Below, piece by piece: positions 26,263 through 35,075 of a stretch of 64,000 nt of DNA. Where the stretch lies: positions 1 through 64,000 of the forward strand of contig JANRKK010000030.1 in NCBI GenBank assembly GCA_033763555.1. Reading direction: 5' to 3'. Under the pieces are notes generated by a model. It saw only the letters and a list, made by a program, of their open reading frames with translations, was not told the DNA's origin and made no database searches. The stretch is from JALYJG01 sp033763555. Its GTDB lineage: Bacteria > Pseudomonadota > Alphaproteobacteria > UBA9219. The translations under genes and the position numbers were made by a program. Numbering within the stretch: position 1 is the first letter of the stretch; every line of letters begins with the position of its first letter.

Positions 26263-26278
26263 ACTGATCTAGTCCAGT
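26263..26278. promoter_or_regulatory. Possible Rrf2 operator between the suf operon and zur
   Basis: ACTGATCTAGTCCAGT is an imperfect 16-base palindrome (12 of 16 positions symmetric) in the 50-base gap between the divergent rrf2 and zur genes, where the suf promoter must lie. Its symmetric centre suits a dimeric winged-helix regulator. No published consensus was matched exactly. Confidence 0.35.
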
Positions 26279-26291
26279 TTATGCTAACTTC

Positions 26292-26747
26292 ATGAAAACA
26301 AATATAAAACATCGAGAATGTGTCGCAAAAACATGCGAACATACGCATCACAAACTCACCCCCAATGAAGCGGATGTGCAGAAGATTTTGGCCAAAGCCG
26401 CCAAGCCGCTCAGCGCCTACGACATTATTCCCCGCATGCCGAAGAAGCGCGGCCATGCCGTGGCGCCTGTAACCGTTTATCGCGCGCTGGAAAACCTGGC
26501 GAAGCACGGGCTCGTCACACGCATTGAAAGCCGCAACGCCTATATCCTTTGCCGCCATCCACGCGAAGATCACGACTGTCTGTTCTTTATCTGCCGCAGC
26601 TGCGGCAAAACCACCGAAGCACCCGACGAAGGCATCCGCAGTCTGCTGCGCAAGGAAGCTAAAGCGCTCGGCTTCGGCATCAACAAGCAAATCCTGGAAG
26701 TCGTCGGCCTCTGCAAGGCCTGCGCGCGCAAGGGCAAAACCCGCTAA
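26292..26747 (+). CDS. zur: Fur family regulator, Zur type
   Basis: 151 aa. Winged helix with VAPVTVYRALENLAKHGLV, then the Fur dimer domain with FFICRSCGKTTE and CKACARKG: two CxxC pairs that hold the structural zinc. The long His/Cys-containing N-terminus (HRECVAKTCEHTHH) is typical of Zur. A near-perfect Zur operator lies 50 bases downstream, in front of the TonB receptor gene, which supports Zur rather than Fur. Confidence 0.88.
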   Translation: MKTNIKHRECVAKTCEHTHHKLTPNEADVQKILAKAAKPLSAYDIIPRMPKKRGHAVAPVTVYRALENLAKHGLVTRIESRNAYILCRHPREDHDCLFFICRSCGKTTEAPDEGIRSLLRKEAKALGFGINKQILEVVGLCKACARKGKTR

Positions 26748-26795
26748 ATCAAAGCCGCATCGCATACCGCTTGACGCCCGCGGTTTTTTGTGGCT

Positions 26796-26820
26796 CTAAA
26801 TGTTATGTTATAACATTTAG
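26796..26820. promoter_or_regulatory. Zur operator upstream of the TonB receptor gene
   Basis: CTAAATGTTAT-GTT-ATAACATTTAG has two perfect 11-base arms around a 3-base spacer and matches the known Zur box pattern GTTATA-type palindrome. It ends 9 bases before the receptor ATG, so it should overlap the promoter and block it when zinc is plentiful. Confidence 0.85.
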
Positions 26821-26829
26821 AGTCTGCCG

Positions 26830-29148
26830 ATGCGCTCAAAACTTTCCCTTCTCGCCCTTATGCCCCTGCTCTTTACGCACTCCACATGGGCAGGCGATAT
26901 TTCTGGAACGCTGCGCGAGGAATCCGGCGCGCCTCTACCTAACGCGCCGCTGATGCTGCAGGACGCCTATGGCAAAACCGCCGCAACCCTGACTACCGAT
27001 ACCGAAGGCCATTTTCATTTTCCATCGATTGCGCCCGGTAGTTATCTCGTCATCGCAACGCAGGGCGAGGGCATGCTCGGCTCCATGTCCGTGTCCGTGA
27101 TGGATGAAACATCTATACGCAAAGACCTGACGCTCCGGCCCAAGCAGCCGATGAATATTCTGATTGCCCGGCGTTTGCAGGAAGCGCGTAACAATCTCTC
27201 TCCCCGCACAGGCACCAGCGCCTACAAAATCAATAGTGATGCCATCTCCGCCATGCCGCGCGGTGCGGATACATCTTTCAATCAGGTTCTGGAGCAAGCG
27301 CCGGGCGTAGCGCGGGATTCCTTTGGCCAGCTGCGCGTGCGTGGTGAGCATGCCAATCTGCAATACCGCTTGAATGGCATTTTGCTGCCGGAATCGATTA
27401 ACGGTTTCGGCCAGGTGCTGGACAGCCGTGTTGTTGAAAATTCGACCCTTCTGACCGGAATTCTGCCCGCGCAGTATGGTTACCGTACCGTAGGCGTTGT
27501 TGATATTCAGACCAAACATGGTTTTGAAAAGGGCGGCGAGGCCGGAATGCAGGTTGGCAGTTACGGTACGCTGCAACCTTCCATCACCTATGGCGGCACA
27601 TGGAACAGGCTGAATTATTTTTTCGCCGCCAGCCATCTAACATCCGATATGGGCATTGAGCCACCGACTTCATCGCCCGACCCCATCCACGACCATACCG
27701 AACAGGACAAGCAATTCGCCTATATGTCCTACATGATTGATCCGTCACAACGGGTTGATCTGGTCGCGGGAAACTCCATCGGCCATTTTGAAATTCCCAA
27801 TAATCCCGGGCAGACGCCCGTTTACACGCTTGGCTCCATCAGCAATTTTGACTCCTCGCAACTGAATGAACGCCAATTTGAAAGCAACCAGTACGCGGCG
27901 CTGGCCTGGCAGAAATCCACCGACCGGGGACTGGATTTCCAGATCGCACCCTACATCCGCCATTCAGAAGTGCATTTCATGCCTGACCCGGTTGGCGATT
28001 TGATTTTCAACGGCGTCGCTTCGGATGTCACGCGCTCAAACATCGCGCTGGGCGTTCAGACGGACGGTAGTTACAGGCTCAACGAGTTCCACACGCTGCG
28101 CTCCGGCCTGATGTTGCAGCAGGAATATGCGGCGACCGACAACACCTCGCAGGTTTTTCCCGTGATGGGCGGCATACCCTTGACAACACCGGAAACCATT
28201 ATTGATAACACGCGCAAGGAAGGACAGCTCTACGGCATTTATCTTCAGGATGAATGGAGGGCGATGCCCGCGCTGACTATTAATTACGGCGCGCGCTTTG
28301 ACACCGTGACTGCCTATGTGCAGGAAAGCCAGATCAGCCCGCGCCTGGGCATGGTTTACAAACTCGATAAAAACACCGCCCTGCATGCTGGCTATGCGCG
28401 TTATTTCACGCCGCCACCGCTGGAGCTGATTTCCGGTTCATCCATCAGCAAATTTGATGGCACGACCAACGAAGCGCTCAATACTCAGAACGACCCCGTC
28501 AAATCCGAACGTTCCCATAATTTTGGTCTCGGCGTGACACATCAATTGACGGATGAAATCCAGATCGGCGCGGATGCTTATTATAAAATGGTCAGCAACC
28601 TGCTGGATGAAGGGCAGTTCGGGCAGGCTCTTGTTTTCACGCCCTTTAATTATGACGAAGGGAAAATTTATGGCATTGAATTTACGGCTTCCTACACAAC
28701 CGACAGCCTCAAAGCCTATGCCAATCTTGCCATCTCGCGCGCGATGGGCCGGAAAATCACTTCAGCGCAGTTTAATTTTGAACCGGATGAGCTGGACTAC
28801 ATCAATAACAACTTCGTTCATCTCGATCATGATCAGACTTACACAGCATCAGGCGGCATCAGCTATCAAATCCAGCCACGCACGGCTGTCAGCCTCGATG
28901 GAATTTTCGGCAGCGGGTTACGCAAGGGCTTCGCCAACTCCGAACACCTGCCATGGTATACGCAGTTCGATGCCAGCATCGCGCAGGAGATCAACCTCCT
29001 GCCACACAATAAAACCACGCTGCGCTTCAGCATCGTCAATCTGTTCGATACGGCCTATGAGTTGCGCGATGGCAGCGGCATCGGCGTTGGCGCGCCGCAA
29101 TGGGGGCCACGGCGCGGTTTTTATGCCAGCCTGACGCAGTCCTTTTAG
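26830..29148 (+). CDS. TonB-dependent outer membrane receptor, likely zinc-uptake
   Basis: 772 aa with a signal peptide (MRSKLSLLALMPLLFTHSTWA-G). Residues about 25-100 form a carboxypeptidase-regulatory-like beta-sandwich (GTLREESGAPLPNAPLML), then the plug (FNQVLEQAPGVARDSFGQLRVRG) and a barrel ending in aromatic Phe. Zur control puts it with receptors for zinc or a zinc chelate, like ZnuD, though the extra N-terminal domain is different. No His-rich loop was noted. Confidence 0.85.
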   Translation: MRSKLSLLALMPLLFTHSTWAGDISGTLREESGAPLPNAPLMLQDAYGKTAATLTTDTEGHFHFPSIAPGSYLVIATQGEGMLGSMSVSVMDETSIRKDLTLRPKQPMNILIARRLQEARNNLSPRTGTSAYKINSDAISAMPRGADTSFNQVLEQAPGVARDSFGQLRVRGEHANLQYRLNGILLPESINGFGQVLDSRVVENSTLLTGILPAQYGYRTVGVVDIQTKHGFEKGGEAGMQVGSYGTLQPSITYGGTWNRLNYFFAASHLTSDMGIEPPTSSPDPIHDHTEQDKQFAYMSYMIDPSQRVDLVAGNSIGHFEIPNNPGQTPVYTLGSISNFDSSQLNERQFESNQYAALAWQKSTDRGLDFQIAPYIRHSEVHFMPDPVGDLIFNGVASDVTRSNIALGVQTDGSYRLNEFHTLRSGLMLQQEYAATDNTSQVFPVMGGIPLTTPETIIDNTRKEGQLYGIYLQDEWRAMPALTINYGARFDTVTAYVQESQISPRLGMVYKLDKNTALHAGYARYFTPPPLELISGSSISKFDGTTNEALNTQNDPVKSERSHNFGLGVTHQLTDEIQIGADAYYKMVSNLLDEGQFGQALVFTPFNYDEGKIYGIEFTASYTTDSLKAYANLAISRAMGRKITSAQFNFEPDELDYINNNFVHLDHDQTYTASGGISYQIQPRTAVSLDGIFGSGLRKGFANSEHLPWYTQFDASIAQEINLLPHNKTTLRFSIVNLFDTAYELRDGSGIGVGAPQWGPRRGFYASLTQSF

Positions 29149-29216
29149 GATTGTTGCGCGGAGTCCGTAAGCCGCCTATTCTGCGCAGGTTCCTTCCTTT
29201 AGAATCAACGCACGCT

Positions 29217-29612
29217 ATGACCTCGCCCGCCAAGCCGCGCCCCCTATCGCCGCATCTGCAAATCTACAAACCGCAGATCAGCTCGGTGTTGTCGATTTTT
29301 CACCGTATGACGGGTGTCGCGCTGGCTTTCGGCCTGATTATCTTTGTCGGGTGGCTTGTGTTTCTGGCAGGTGGGCCGCAGTCCTATGCTTATTTCATCA
29401 GTCTCTGCCAAACTTTGATTGGTAAAATCCTGCTTCTCGGATTTGGCTGGGCTTTTTTCTATCATTTTTGCTGTGGCATACGGCATCTCTGCTGGGATGC
29501 TGGATGGTTTCTGTCCATTCGCTCCATGTATGTCACGGGTTATCTCACACTGCTCGTTTCCTTTGCGTTGACACTCTATATCGGCCTTAGAATTTTTAGT
29601 GTGATGCCATGA
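29217..29612 (+). CDS. sdhC: Succinate dehydrogenase cytochrome b556 subunit
   Basis: 131 aa with three membrane segments. SPHLQIYKPQISSVLSIFHRMTGVAL is the SdhC signature with its quinone-side Ser and Arg, and FYHFCCGIRHLCWDAG supplies the heme-ligand His. Anchors SdhA/SdhB in the inner membrane. The start MTSPAKPRPLSP is chosen since upstream in-frame residues lie in the end of the receptor gene. Confidence 0.94.
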   Translation: MTSPAKPRPLSPHLQIYKPQISSVLSIFHRMTGVALAFGLIIFVGWLVFLAGGPQSYAYFISLCQTLIGKILLLGFGWAFFYHFCCGIRHLCWDAGWFLSIRSMYVTGYLTLLVSFALTLYIGLRIFSVMP

Positions 29613-30025
29613 AGAAGAAAACCCCCTCGCTCCGCACGCCCATCGGTCGCGCTCAAGGCCTTGGTTCCGCTCGTCATGGCACCGAGCATTTCTGGGCTCA
29701 ACGTCTGACGGCCATCGTACTTATTCCGCTGCTGATTTATGGCGTCATCAATTTCTTCATGCATGTTGTGTTCGGCACAGGCTATGCCGAAGCCATTGAC
29801 TGGCTGCGCTCTCCCTTCTCCGTCACGCTGGTGATCGTTACGCTCCTTGCCGCCTTCTATCACGCCGCGCTCGGCCTGCAGGTGGTTATTGAGGATTATG
29901 TTCATTGCGAAGCGACAAAGCTTTTCTGGATTGTTACCACCAAGCTTCTCTGTTTCACCCTTGCCGTTCTGGGCGTGCTTTCAACGGTCAAAATTCTGTT
30001 CTGGAGTCTCCTCGTCCATGCCTAA
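29609..30025 (+). CDS. sdhD: Succinate dehydrogenase membrane anchor subunit
   Basis: 138 aa, three membrane segments. TPIGRAQGLGSARHGTEHFWAQRLTA and FYHAALGLQVVIEDYVH are the SdhD motifs, with the heme-ligand His and the quinone-site Asp-Tyr. Overlaps sdhC by four bases and sdhA by eight. Confidence 0.93.
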   Translation: MKKKTPSLRTPIGRAQGLGSARHGTEHFWAQRLTAIVLIPLLIYGVINFFMHVVFGTGYAEAIDWLRSPFSVTLVIVTLLAAFYHAALGLQVVIEDYVHCEATKLFWIVTTKLLCFTLAVLGVLSTVKILFWSLLVHA

Positions 30026-31808
30026 GGCTTATGAATTTGTTGATCATACTTACGATGTCATCGTCGTCGGCGCGGGCGGCGCGGGATTGCGCGCAACTTT
30101 CGGCATGGCCGAAAAAGGCTTGCGCACTGCCTGCATAACCAAAGTCTTCCCGACGCGCAGTCACACCGTCGCCGCGCAAGGTGGTATCTCGGCCGCGCTC
30201 GGCAATATGGGTGAGGATGACTGGCGCTGGCACATGTATGATACGATCAAAGGCTCGGACTGGCTCGGTGATCAGGATGCCATCGAATATATGTGCCGCG
30301 AGGCCATTCCCGCCGTCGTCGAGTTAGAACATTACGGCGTGCCGTTCAGCCGCACCGAAGCCGGAAAAATTTATCAGCGCCCCTTCGGCGGCATGACGAC
30401 GAAATACGGCGAAGGCATCGCCCAACGCACTTGTGCCGCCGCCGACCGTACGGGTCACGCCATTCTGCACACGCTTTATCAGCAATCACTCAAGCATCAG
30501 GCCGAATTTTTTATCGAGTATTTCGCCATCGACCTGATCATGGACGCTGACGGCGTCTGCCGTGGCGTTGTAGCCTGGAATCTTGATGACGGCACTATTC
30601 ACCGCTTCCGCGCCAACATTACCGTACTGGCGACCGGAGGCTACGGCCGCGCCTATTTCTCCTGCACCTCGGCGCATACCTGTACAGGCGACGGCAATGC
30701 CATGGCCCTGCGCGCTGGGTTGCCGCTGCAGGATATGGAATTTGTTCAGTTTCATCCGACAGGCAGTTATGGCGCGGGCTGCCTGATCACCGAAGGCGTG
30801 CGCGGCGAAGGCGGCTATCTCACCAACGGCAATGGCGAACGTTTCATGGAACGCTACGCGCCGCACGCCAAAGACCTTGCCAGCCGCGATGTGGTCAGCC
30901 GCTCCATGACCATGGAAATCCGCGAAGGTCGTGGCTGCGGCCCACAGAAAGACCATATCCATCTGCATGTCGAGCATCTCGACCCGAAAGTCATTCATGA
31001 GCGCCTGCCCGGCATCGCCGAAAGCGCGCGCATCTTCGCGGGCGTCGATGTAACGAAGGAACCCATCCCTGTCCTGCCGACCGTGCATTACAATATGGGC
31101 GGCATTCCCACGAATTACCGCGCCGAGGTCATCCGCCCGACGGACGGAAATCCCGATGCCGTCGCGCCGGGCCTGATGGCGATTGGCGAAGCCGCCTGTG
31201 TTTCGGTGCATGGCGCGAACCGTCTCGGCTCCAACTCGCTGCTCGATCTGGTTGTTTTCGGCCGCGCCGCCGCTATCCGTGCGCGCGAAATTATTAAACC
31301 CGAAAGCCGCCAAAAGGACTTACCCAAGGATGCCGGGGATTTTGCCATCGCGCGGCTCGATAAATTCCGCAACGCCAAAGGCAATGTCCGCACCGCGTCG
31401 CTTCGGCTGGAGATGCAAAAGGCTATGCAGAAAGATTGCGCTGTGTTCCGCACTGGTGCGAGTCTCGCCGAGGGACAGAAAGCCATTCACAGCCTATGGA
31501 GCAAACGCGACGGGCTGAGCGTCAGCGACCGTTCCTTGATCTGGAATTCCGATCTGGTCGAAACGCTGGAGCTCGACAATCTGATGTATCAGGCCGTGGC
31601 GACGATTGATTCCGCCGTCAACCGCAAGGAATCCCGCGGCGCCCATGCCCGCGAGGATTTCACCCAGCGCGATGACGTCAACTGGATGAAACATTCCACC
31701 GTCTGGGTGAATGAAGACGGAACAACCCGCGCAGGCAGCCGCCCCGTCCATTTGTTCACACTCACGGATGATGTGAAGGTGGTTCCACCCAAAGCGAGGG
31801 TGTATTGA
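30018..31808 (+). CDS. sdhA: Succinate dehydrogenase flavoprotein subunit
   Basis: 596 aa from MPKAYEFVDHTYD. FAD-binding GAGGAGLRATFGM, covalent-FAD His in RSHTVAAQGGISAAL, and substrate-site HPTG in FVQFHPTGSYGAG. Oxidises succinate to fumarate in the citric-acid cycle and passes electrons to SdhB. Its stop overlaps the following inserted gene by one base (TGATG). Confidence 0.96.
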   Translation: MPKAYEFVDHTYDVIVVGAGGAGLRATFGMAEKGLRTACITKVFPTRSHTVAAQGGISAALGNMGEDDWRWHMYDTIKGSDWLGDQDAIEYMCREAIPAVVELEHYGVPFSRTEAGKIYQRPFGGMTTKYGEGIAQRTCAAADRTGHAILHTLYQQSLKHQAEFFIEYFAIDLIMDADGVCRGVVAWNLDDGTIHRFRANITVLATGGYGRAYFSCTSAHTCTGDGNAMALRAGLPLQDMEFVQFHPTGSYGAGCLITEGVRGEGGYLTNGNGERFMERYAPHAKDLASRDVVSRSMTMEIREGRGCGPQKDHIHLHVEHLDPKVIHERLPGIAESARIFAGVDVTKEPIPVLPTVHYNMGGIPTNYRAEVIRPTDGNPDAVAPGLMAIGEAACVSVHGANRLGSNSLLDLVVFGRAAAIRAREIIKPESRQKDLPKDAGDFAIARLDKFRNAKGNVRTASLRLEMQKAMQKDCAVFRTGASLAEGQKAIHSLWSKRDGLSVSDRSLIWNSDLVETLELDNLMYQAVATIDSAVNRKESRGAHAREDFTQRDDVNWMKHSTVWVNEDGTTRAGSRPVHLFTLTDDVKVVPPKARVY

Positions 31809-32317
31809 TGAGCAATCATCAAATTACAACCAAACAAAAGGGCGATGCTTGCGAAATGCTGATCGCAGCAAAGTTAACCCTTGCTGGCATCCCCGCTCTT
31901 AAAGTGCCTGATAATTGGCCACATTATGATGTTATTGCACAACCACAGAATGGGCAGCCGCTCCGCATCTCTGTAAGAGCAAGAACGTACAAGCCGGGTG
32001 CAGCATACGTTGGGTATCTTGAAACCGAGGATTTTGATTGGCTTGCAATAGTTACCTTACCCGGCGGCTCAGAAACTGAACGCCGATTCTTTCTAATTCC
32101 ACGAAAATTAGCTGATAGAACTGCCCGCCGGGATGCAGCCACAAGCAAGACCGCAAAGGAAAGATATTGGCGCGTTGATGAAGTATTAAAAATATTTTCT
32201 AGGTTTGAAAATAATTTCTCTCTCAACCCATTCCTCAAACCGAATGAAGAAGCACTCAAACTTATAGAAGCTCGTCGAAGACAAAAAACACAACCAGCAG
32301 CCCGGAGAATTTCATGA
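31808..32317 (+). CDS. PD-(D/E)XK nuclease-like protein inserted between sdhA and sdhB
   Basis: 169 aa. The pattern KGDACEMLIAAKLTLAG, PHYDVIAQP and LRISVRARTY resembles the E...D...(x)xK core of small PD-(D/E)XK nucleases and Holliday-resolvase-like proteins, but the usual lysine is an arginine here. The tail is basic (EARRRQKTQPAARR). Such an insertion is not normal in sdh operons. The gene is AT-richer than its neighbours, consistent with recent arrival. Function and nuclease activity unproven. Confidence 0.6.
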   Translation: MSNHQITTKQKGDACEMLIAAKLTLAGIPALKVPDNWPHYDVIAQPQNGQPLRISVRARTYKPGAAYVGYLETEDFDWLAIVTLPGGSETERRFFLIPRKLADRTARRDAATSKTAKERYWRVDEVLKIFSRFENNFSLNPFLKPNEEALKLIEARRRQKTQPAARRIS

Positions 32318-32538
32318 CTACGCGCTATACCTTGGTCATATTGTCATTAATGTTGGCTGGCTGCACTGACCCCATCTACATGAAAAACCAGAAGAGTGGG
32401 CAAACCATTCAATGCGGTCCTTATTGGACTGGACTTGCCAGTGACTTTAAGCTTACGGGCATCGCTGCTAGAGAAGCACAATGCATTCAAGACTACAAAG
32501 AGCAAGGGTATGTTCGAGTCCCAAGTCAAACCAATTAG
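32314..32538 (+). CDS. Small lipoprotein, 74 aa
   Basis: MTTRYTLVILSLMLAGC carries a signal ending in the lipobox LAGC. The mature part has a CTDPIYMKNQKSG start and two further cysteines. It overlaps the nuclease-like gene by ATGA, so the two form a coupled pair between sdhA and sdhB. Family not recognised; the motif around GQTIQCGPYWTG is shared with several bacterial envelope lipoproteins. Confidence 0.65.
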   Translation: MTTRYTLVILSLMLAGCTDPIYMKNQKSGQTIQCGPYWTGLASDFKLTGIAAREAQCIQDYKEQGYVRVPSQTN

Positions 32539-32578
32539 AACCAAACCTTCGCGGGCATGACGCCAGATAGGAAAAATC

Positions 32579-33358
32579 ATGGCCACCTTCACCCTTCCAC
32601 GAAACTCCAAGGTCACAAAGGGCACAAAACATCCCGCGCCCGACGATGCGCGCCGCACGCGTACCCTGCGCGTCTATCGCTGGTCACCGGATGATGAAGC
32701 CAATCCGCATATCGACGAATATACGATCGACACCGACAAATGCGGGCCGATGGTTCTCGACGCCCTCATCCATATCAAGAACGACATCGACAGTACGCTG
32801 ACCTTCCGTCGTTCCTGCCGCGAGGGCATCTGCGGTTCCTGCGCGATGAATATCGACGGCACCAATACGCTTGCCTGCGTCAAGCACATGGACGACATCA
32901 AGGGTGATATCAAAATCTATCCGCTGCCGCATATGGAAGTGGTGAAGGATCTGGTGCCGAACCTGACGCATGCCTATGCGCAATACGCCTCCATCAAACC
33001 CTGGATTCAAACGCAGTCGCCCCCGCCGCCTGATAGCGAAAGGCTGCAATCGCCGGAAGAACGCGCGAAGCTCGATGGCCTCTATGAATGCATTCTCTGT
33101 TACTGCTGCACGACAAGCTGCCCCAGCTATTGGTGGAATGGCGACCGCTATCTCGGTCCCGCAACCCTGCTTCAAGCCTATCGCTGGCTGGCCGACAGCC
33201 GCGATGAAGCGACGGGCGAAAGGCTCGATAATCTCGAAGACCCCTTTCGCCTCTATCGCTGCCACACGATCATGAACTGCACCAACACATGCCCCAAAGG
33301 GCTAAATCCCGCCAAGGCCATTTCTGAAACGAAACAAATGATGGTTAAAAGGCGTTAA
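32579..33358 (+). CDS. sdhB: Succinate dehydrogenase iron-sulfur subunit
   Basis: 259 aa. The [2Fe-2S] site is in SCREGICGSCAMNIDG, and the [4Fe-4S] and [3Fe-4S] cysteines are in CILCYCCTTSCPSYWWN and NCTNTCPKGLNPAKAI. Carries electrons from SdhA to quinone. Two extra genes separate it from sdhA, but its sequence is intact. Confidence 0.96.
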   Translation: MATFTLPRNSKVTKGTKHPAPDDARRTRTLRVYRWSPDDEANPHIDEYTIDTDKCGPMVLDALIHIKNDIDSTLTFRRSCREGICGSCAMNIDGTNTLACVKHMDDIKGDIKIYPLPHMEVVKDLVPNLTHAYAQYASIKPWIQTQSPPPPDSERLQSPEERAKLDGLYECILCYCCTTSCPSYWWNGDRYLGPATLLQAYRWLADSRDEATGERLDNLEDPFRLYRCHTIMNCTNTCPKGLNPAKAISETKQMMVKRR

Positions 33359-33584
33359 AAGAAACCCCTTGTTTGTCAAAAACAGGACGGTTAGGATGTC
33401 CCCGCTTGCACGACCATATGCGGCTTTTGCGTTAACAGCTGAATACGGCGTGACACGAAGAATGAACTTCGGTTGATAAAGGCAAGCTTAGATCACCACA
33501 GGACTTTGCGAAGAAGACTTAAAGCCAAGGCAAGCCGGGTGGCACAGGATATAAAATGAACGCAAAAACGAACAGGAATTATCG

Positions 33585-34184
33585 ATGAGACAGGGTGGTC
33601 CAGGCGGTCGTCGTCCTCGCGGACGTCATCATGGTGGTCACGGCGGCAATAACGGCGGCGGCAACAGGCATGGCGGCGGAAACCATGGTGGTGGCAATCA
33701 CAACCCGAATGATAACCGTCCACGTTCCGCAGCCTCACTTCGTCATCAGACTTTCGACAGCAATTGTATCGACCTGCGCGTGCGCGGCAACGCCTGGCAG
33801 GTTCACGAAAAATATCAGGCGCTGGCGCGTGACGCCACATCCTCTGGCGACCGCGTCGCTGCCGAAAATTATCTGCAGCACGCCGAGCATTACTACCGCA
33901 TCATCGAAGCGATCAACGAAGCAACGGCGACCGAACAACGCCAGCGTGGTGGAACCCCGTACGCGCCCTTCAATCAGCAGCCGGATGTTCCCGCGAATTA
34001 CTATCCGCCTGCGGCAGGCACAGCCCAGCAGCAACCCGGCAACCCGAATGCCGCTGCGGACAGTCAGGCCGCTCCGGCAGCCGCACAGGCCGAAGTGCAA
34101 AAGCGCAACCCCAGCCCGTTCTTCACCCCTGAAGAAGCCGAAGAACAAAGCGGCGCTGCCGAGCCTTTGATCGCAAGCCGTTAG
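33585..34184 (+). CDS. DUF4167 family protein
   Basis: 199 aa. A Gly/His/Arg-rich N-terminus (RGGxx and HGG repeats) is followed by the conserved DUF4167 block RSAASLRHQTFDSNC and GDRVAAENYLQHAEHYYRI, and a Pro/Ala/Gln-rich linker. DUF4167 proteins are found mainly in alphaproteobacteria; their function is unknown, but the RGG-like start suggests RNA binding. Begins about 225 bases after sdhB; nothing recognisable lies in between. Confidence 0.8.
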   Translation: MRQGGPGGRRPRGRHHGGHGGNNGGGNRHGGGNHGGGNHNPNDNRPRSAASLRHQTFDSNCIDLRVRGNAWQVHEKYQALARDATSSGDRVAAENYLQHAEHYYRIIEAINEATATEQRQRGGTPYAPFNQQPDVPANYYPPAAGTAQQQPGNPNAAADSQAAPAAAQAEVQKRNPSPFFTPEEAEEQSGAAEPLIASR

Positions 34185-34226
34185 GCTGCCCTTTCATAGG
34201 CTTAGCGCCTGTTCTATAAGGGTTCC

Positions 34227-35075
34227 ATGAACAGGCTATTCCTCAAAATGCACGGTCTTGGCAACGACTTCGTCATTATCGACGGACGTGCCGACGGCTT
34301 TGTGCCGGACCGGAATTTCTGCCTCGCCGTGGCCGACCGCCGCCGGGGCATCGGCTGCGATCAGCTGATCATTCTCGAAAAGCCCAAAAATCCGGCCGCC
34401 ACCCTATTCATGCGCATCTATAACCGCGATGCGTCCGAAGCCGGAGCCTGCGGCAACGCCACGCGCTGCGTCGGACGATTACTGTTCGATGAAACAGGCC
34501 GTAACAAGGTTGTCATTGAAACGGTTTCCGGGCTTCTGACTGTTTTTGAAGACGGACCCGGCATGATCGCCGTGGATTACGGCCCGCCGAAACTGGAATG
34601 GAGCGACATTCCGCTGGCAAAAAAAATGGATACGTTGCATGTGCCGCTGAGCCTTGGCCCGCTATCCGATGCCTGCTGTGTCAGCATGGGCAATCCACAT
34701 GCCGTGTTTTTCGTCGAGGATGCCGATAAAATTCTCCTGCCCGAGATCGGGCCGAAGCTGGAAACCGATCCACTGTTCCCCGAACGTGCCAATATCGAAG
34801 TCGCGCAAATTCTGGCGCCCGACCGCATCCGCATGCGCGTCTGGGAACGCGGCGCAGGTGTCACCGAAGCTTGCGGTTCCGGGGCCTGCGCAACGCTCGT
34901 TGCCGCCGCGCGTCGCAAGTTCAGCGCACGCCGCGCGGCTATTGTCATGGATGGCGGGGATTCCATCGTCGAATGGCGCGAAGATAATCACGTTCTTCTC
35001 ATCGGCCCCACGGCGCTGGCCTTCCGTGGCACACTGGATGACGGGCTGTTCGCCGGAATGCGCCGCGCGTCATGA
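34227..35075 (+). CDS. dapF: Diaminopimelate epimerase
   Basis: 282 aa. The two catalytic cysteines lie in SEAGACGNATRCVG and TEACGSGACA. It interconverts LL- and meso-diaminopimelate for lysine and peptidoglycan synthesis. The start FLKMHGLGNDFVII is the normal DapF N-terminus. Overlaps mtaB by four bases. Confidence 0.96.
   Translation: MNRLFLKMHGLGNDFVIIDGRADGFVPDRNFCLAVADRRRGIGCDQLIILEKPKNPAATLFMRIYNRDASEAGACGNATRCVGRLLFDETGRNKVVIETVSGLLTVFEDGPGMIAVDYGPPKLEWSDIPLAKKMDTLHVPLSLGPLSDACCVSMGNPHAVFFVEDADKILLPEIGPKLETDPLFPERANIEVAQILAPDRIRMRVWERGAGVTEACGSGACATLVAAARRKFSARRAAIVMDGGDSIVEWREDNHVLLIGPTALAFRGTLDDGLFAGMRRAS

Noticed and set aside
30486..31313. 275-aa minus-strand open frame
   Set aside because: Antisense to sdhA; shadow frame of a well-conserved gene.
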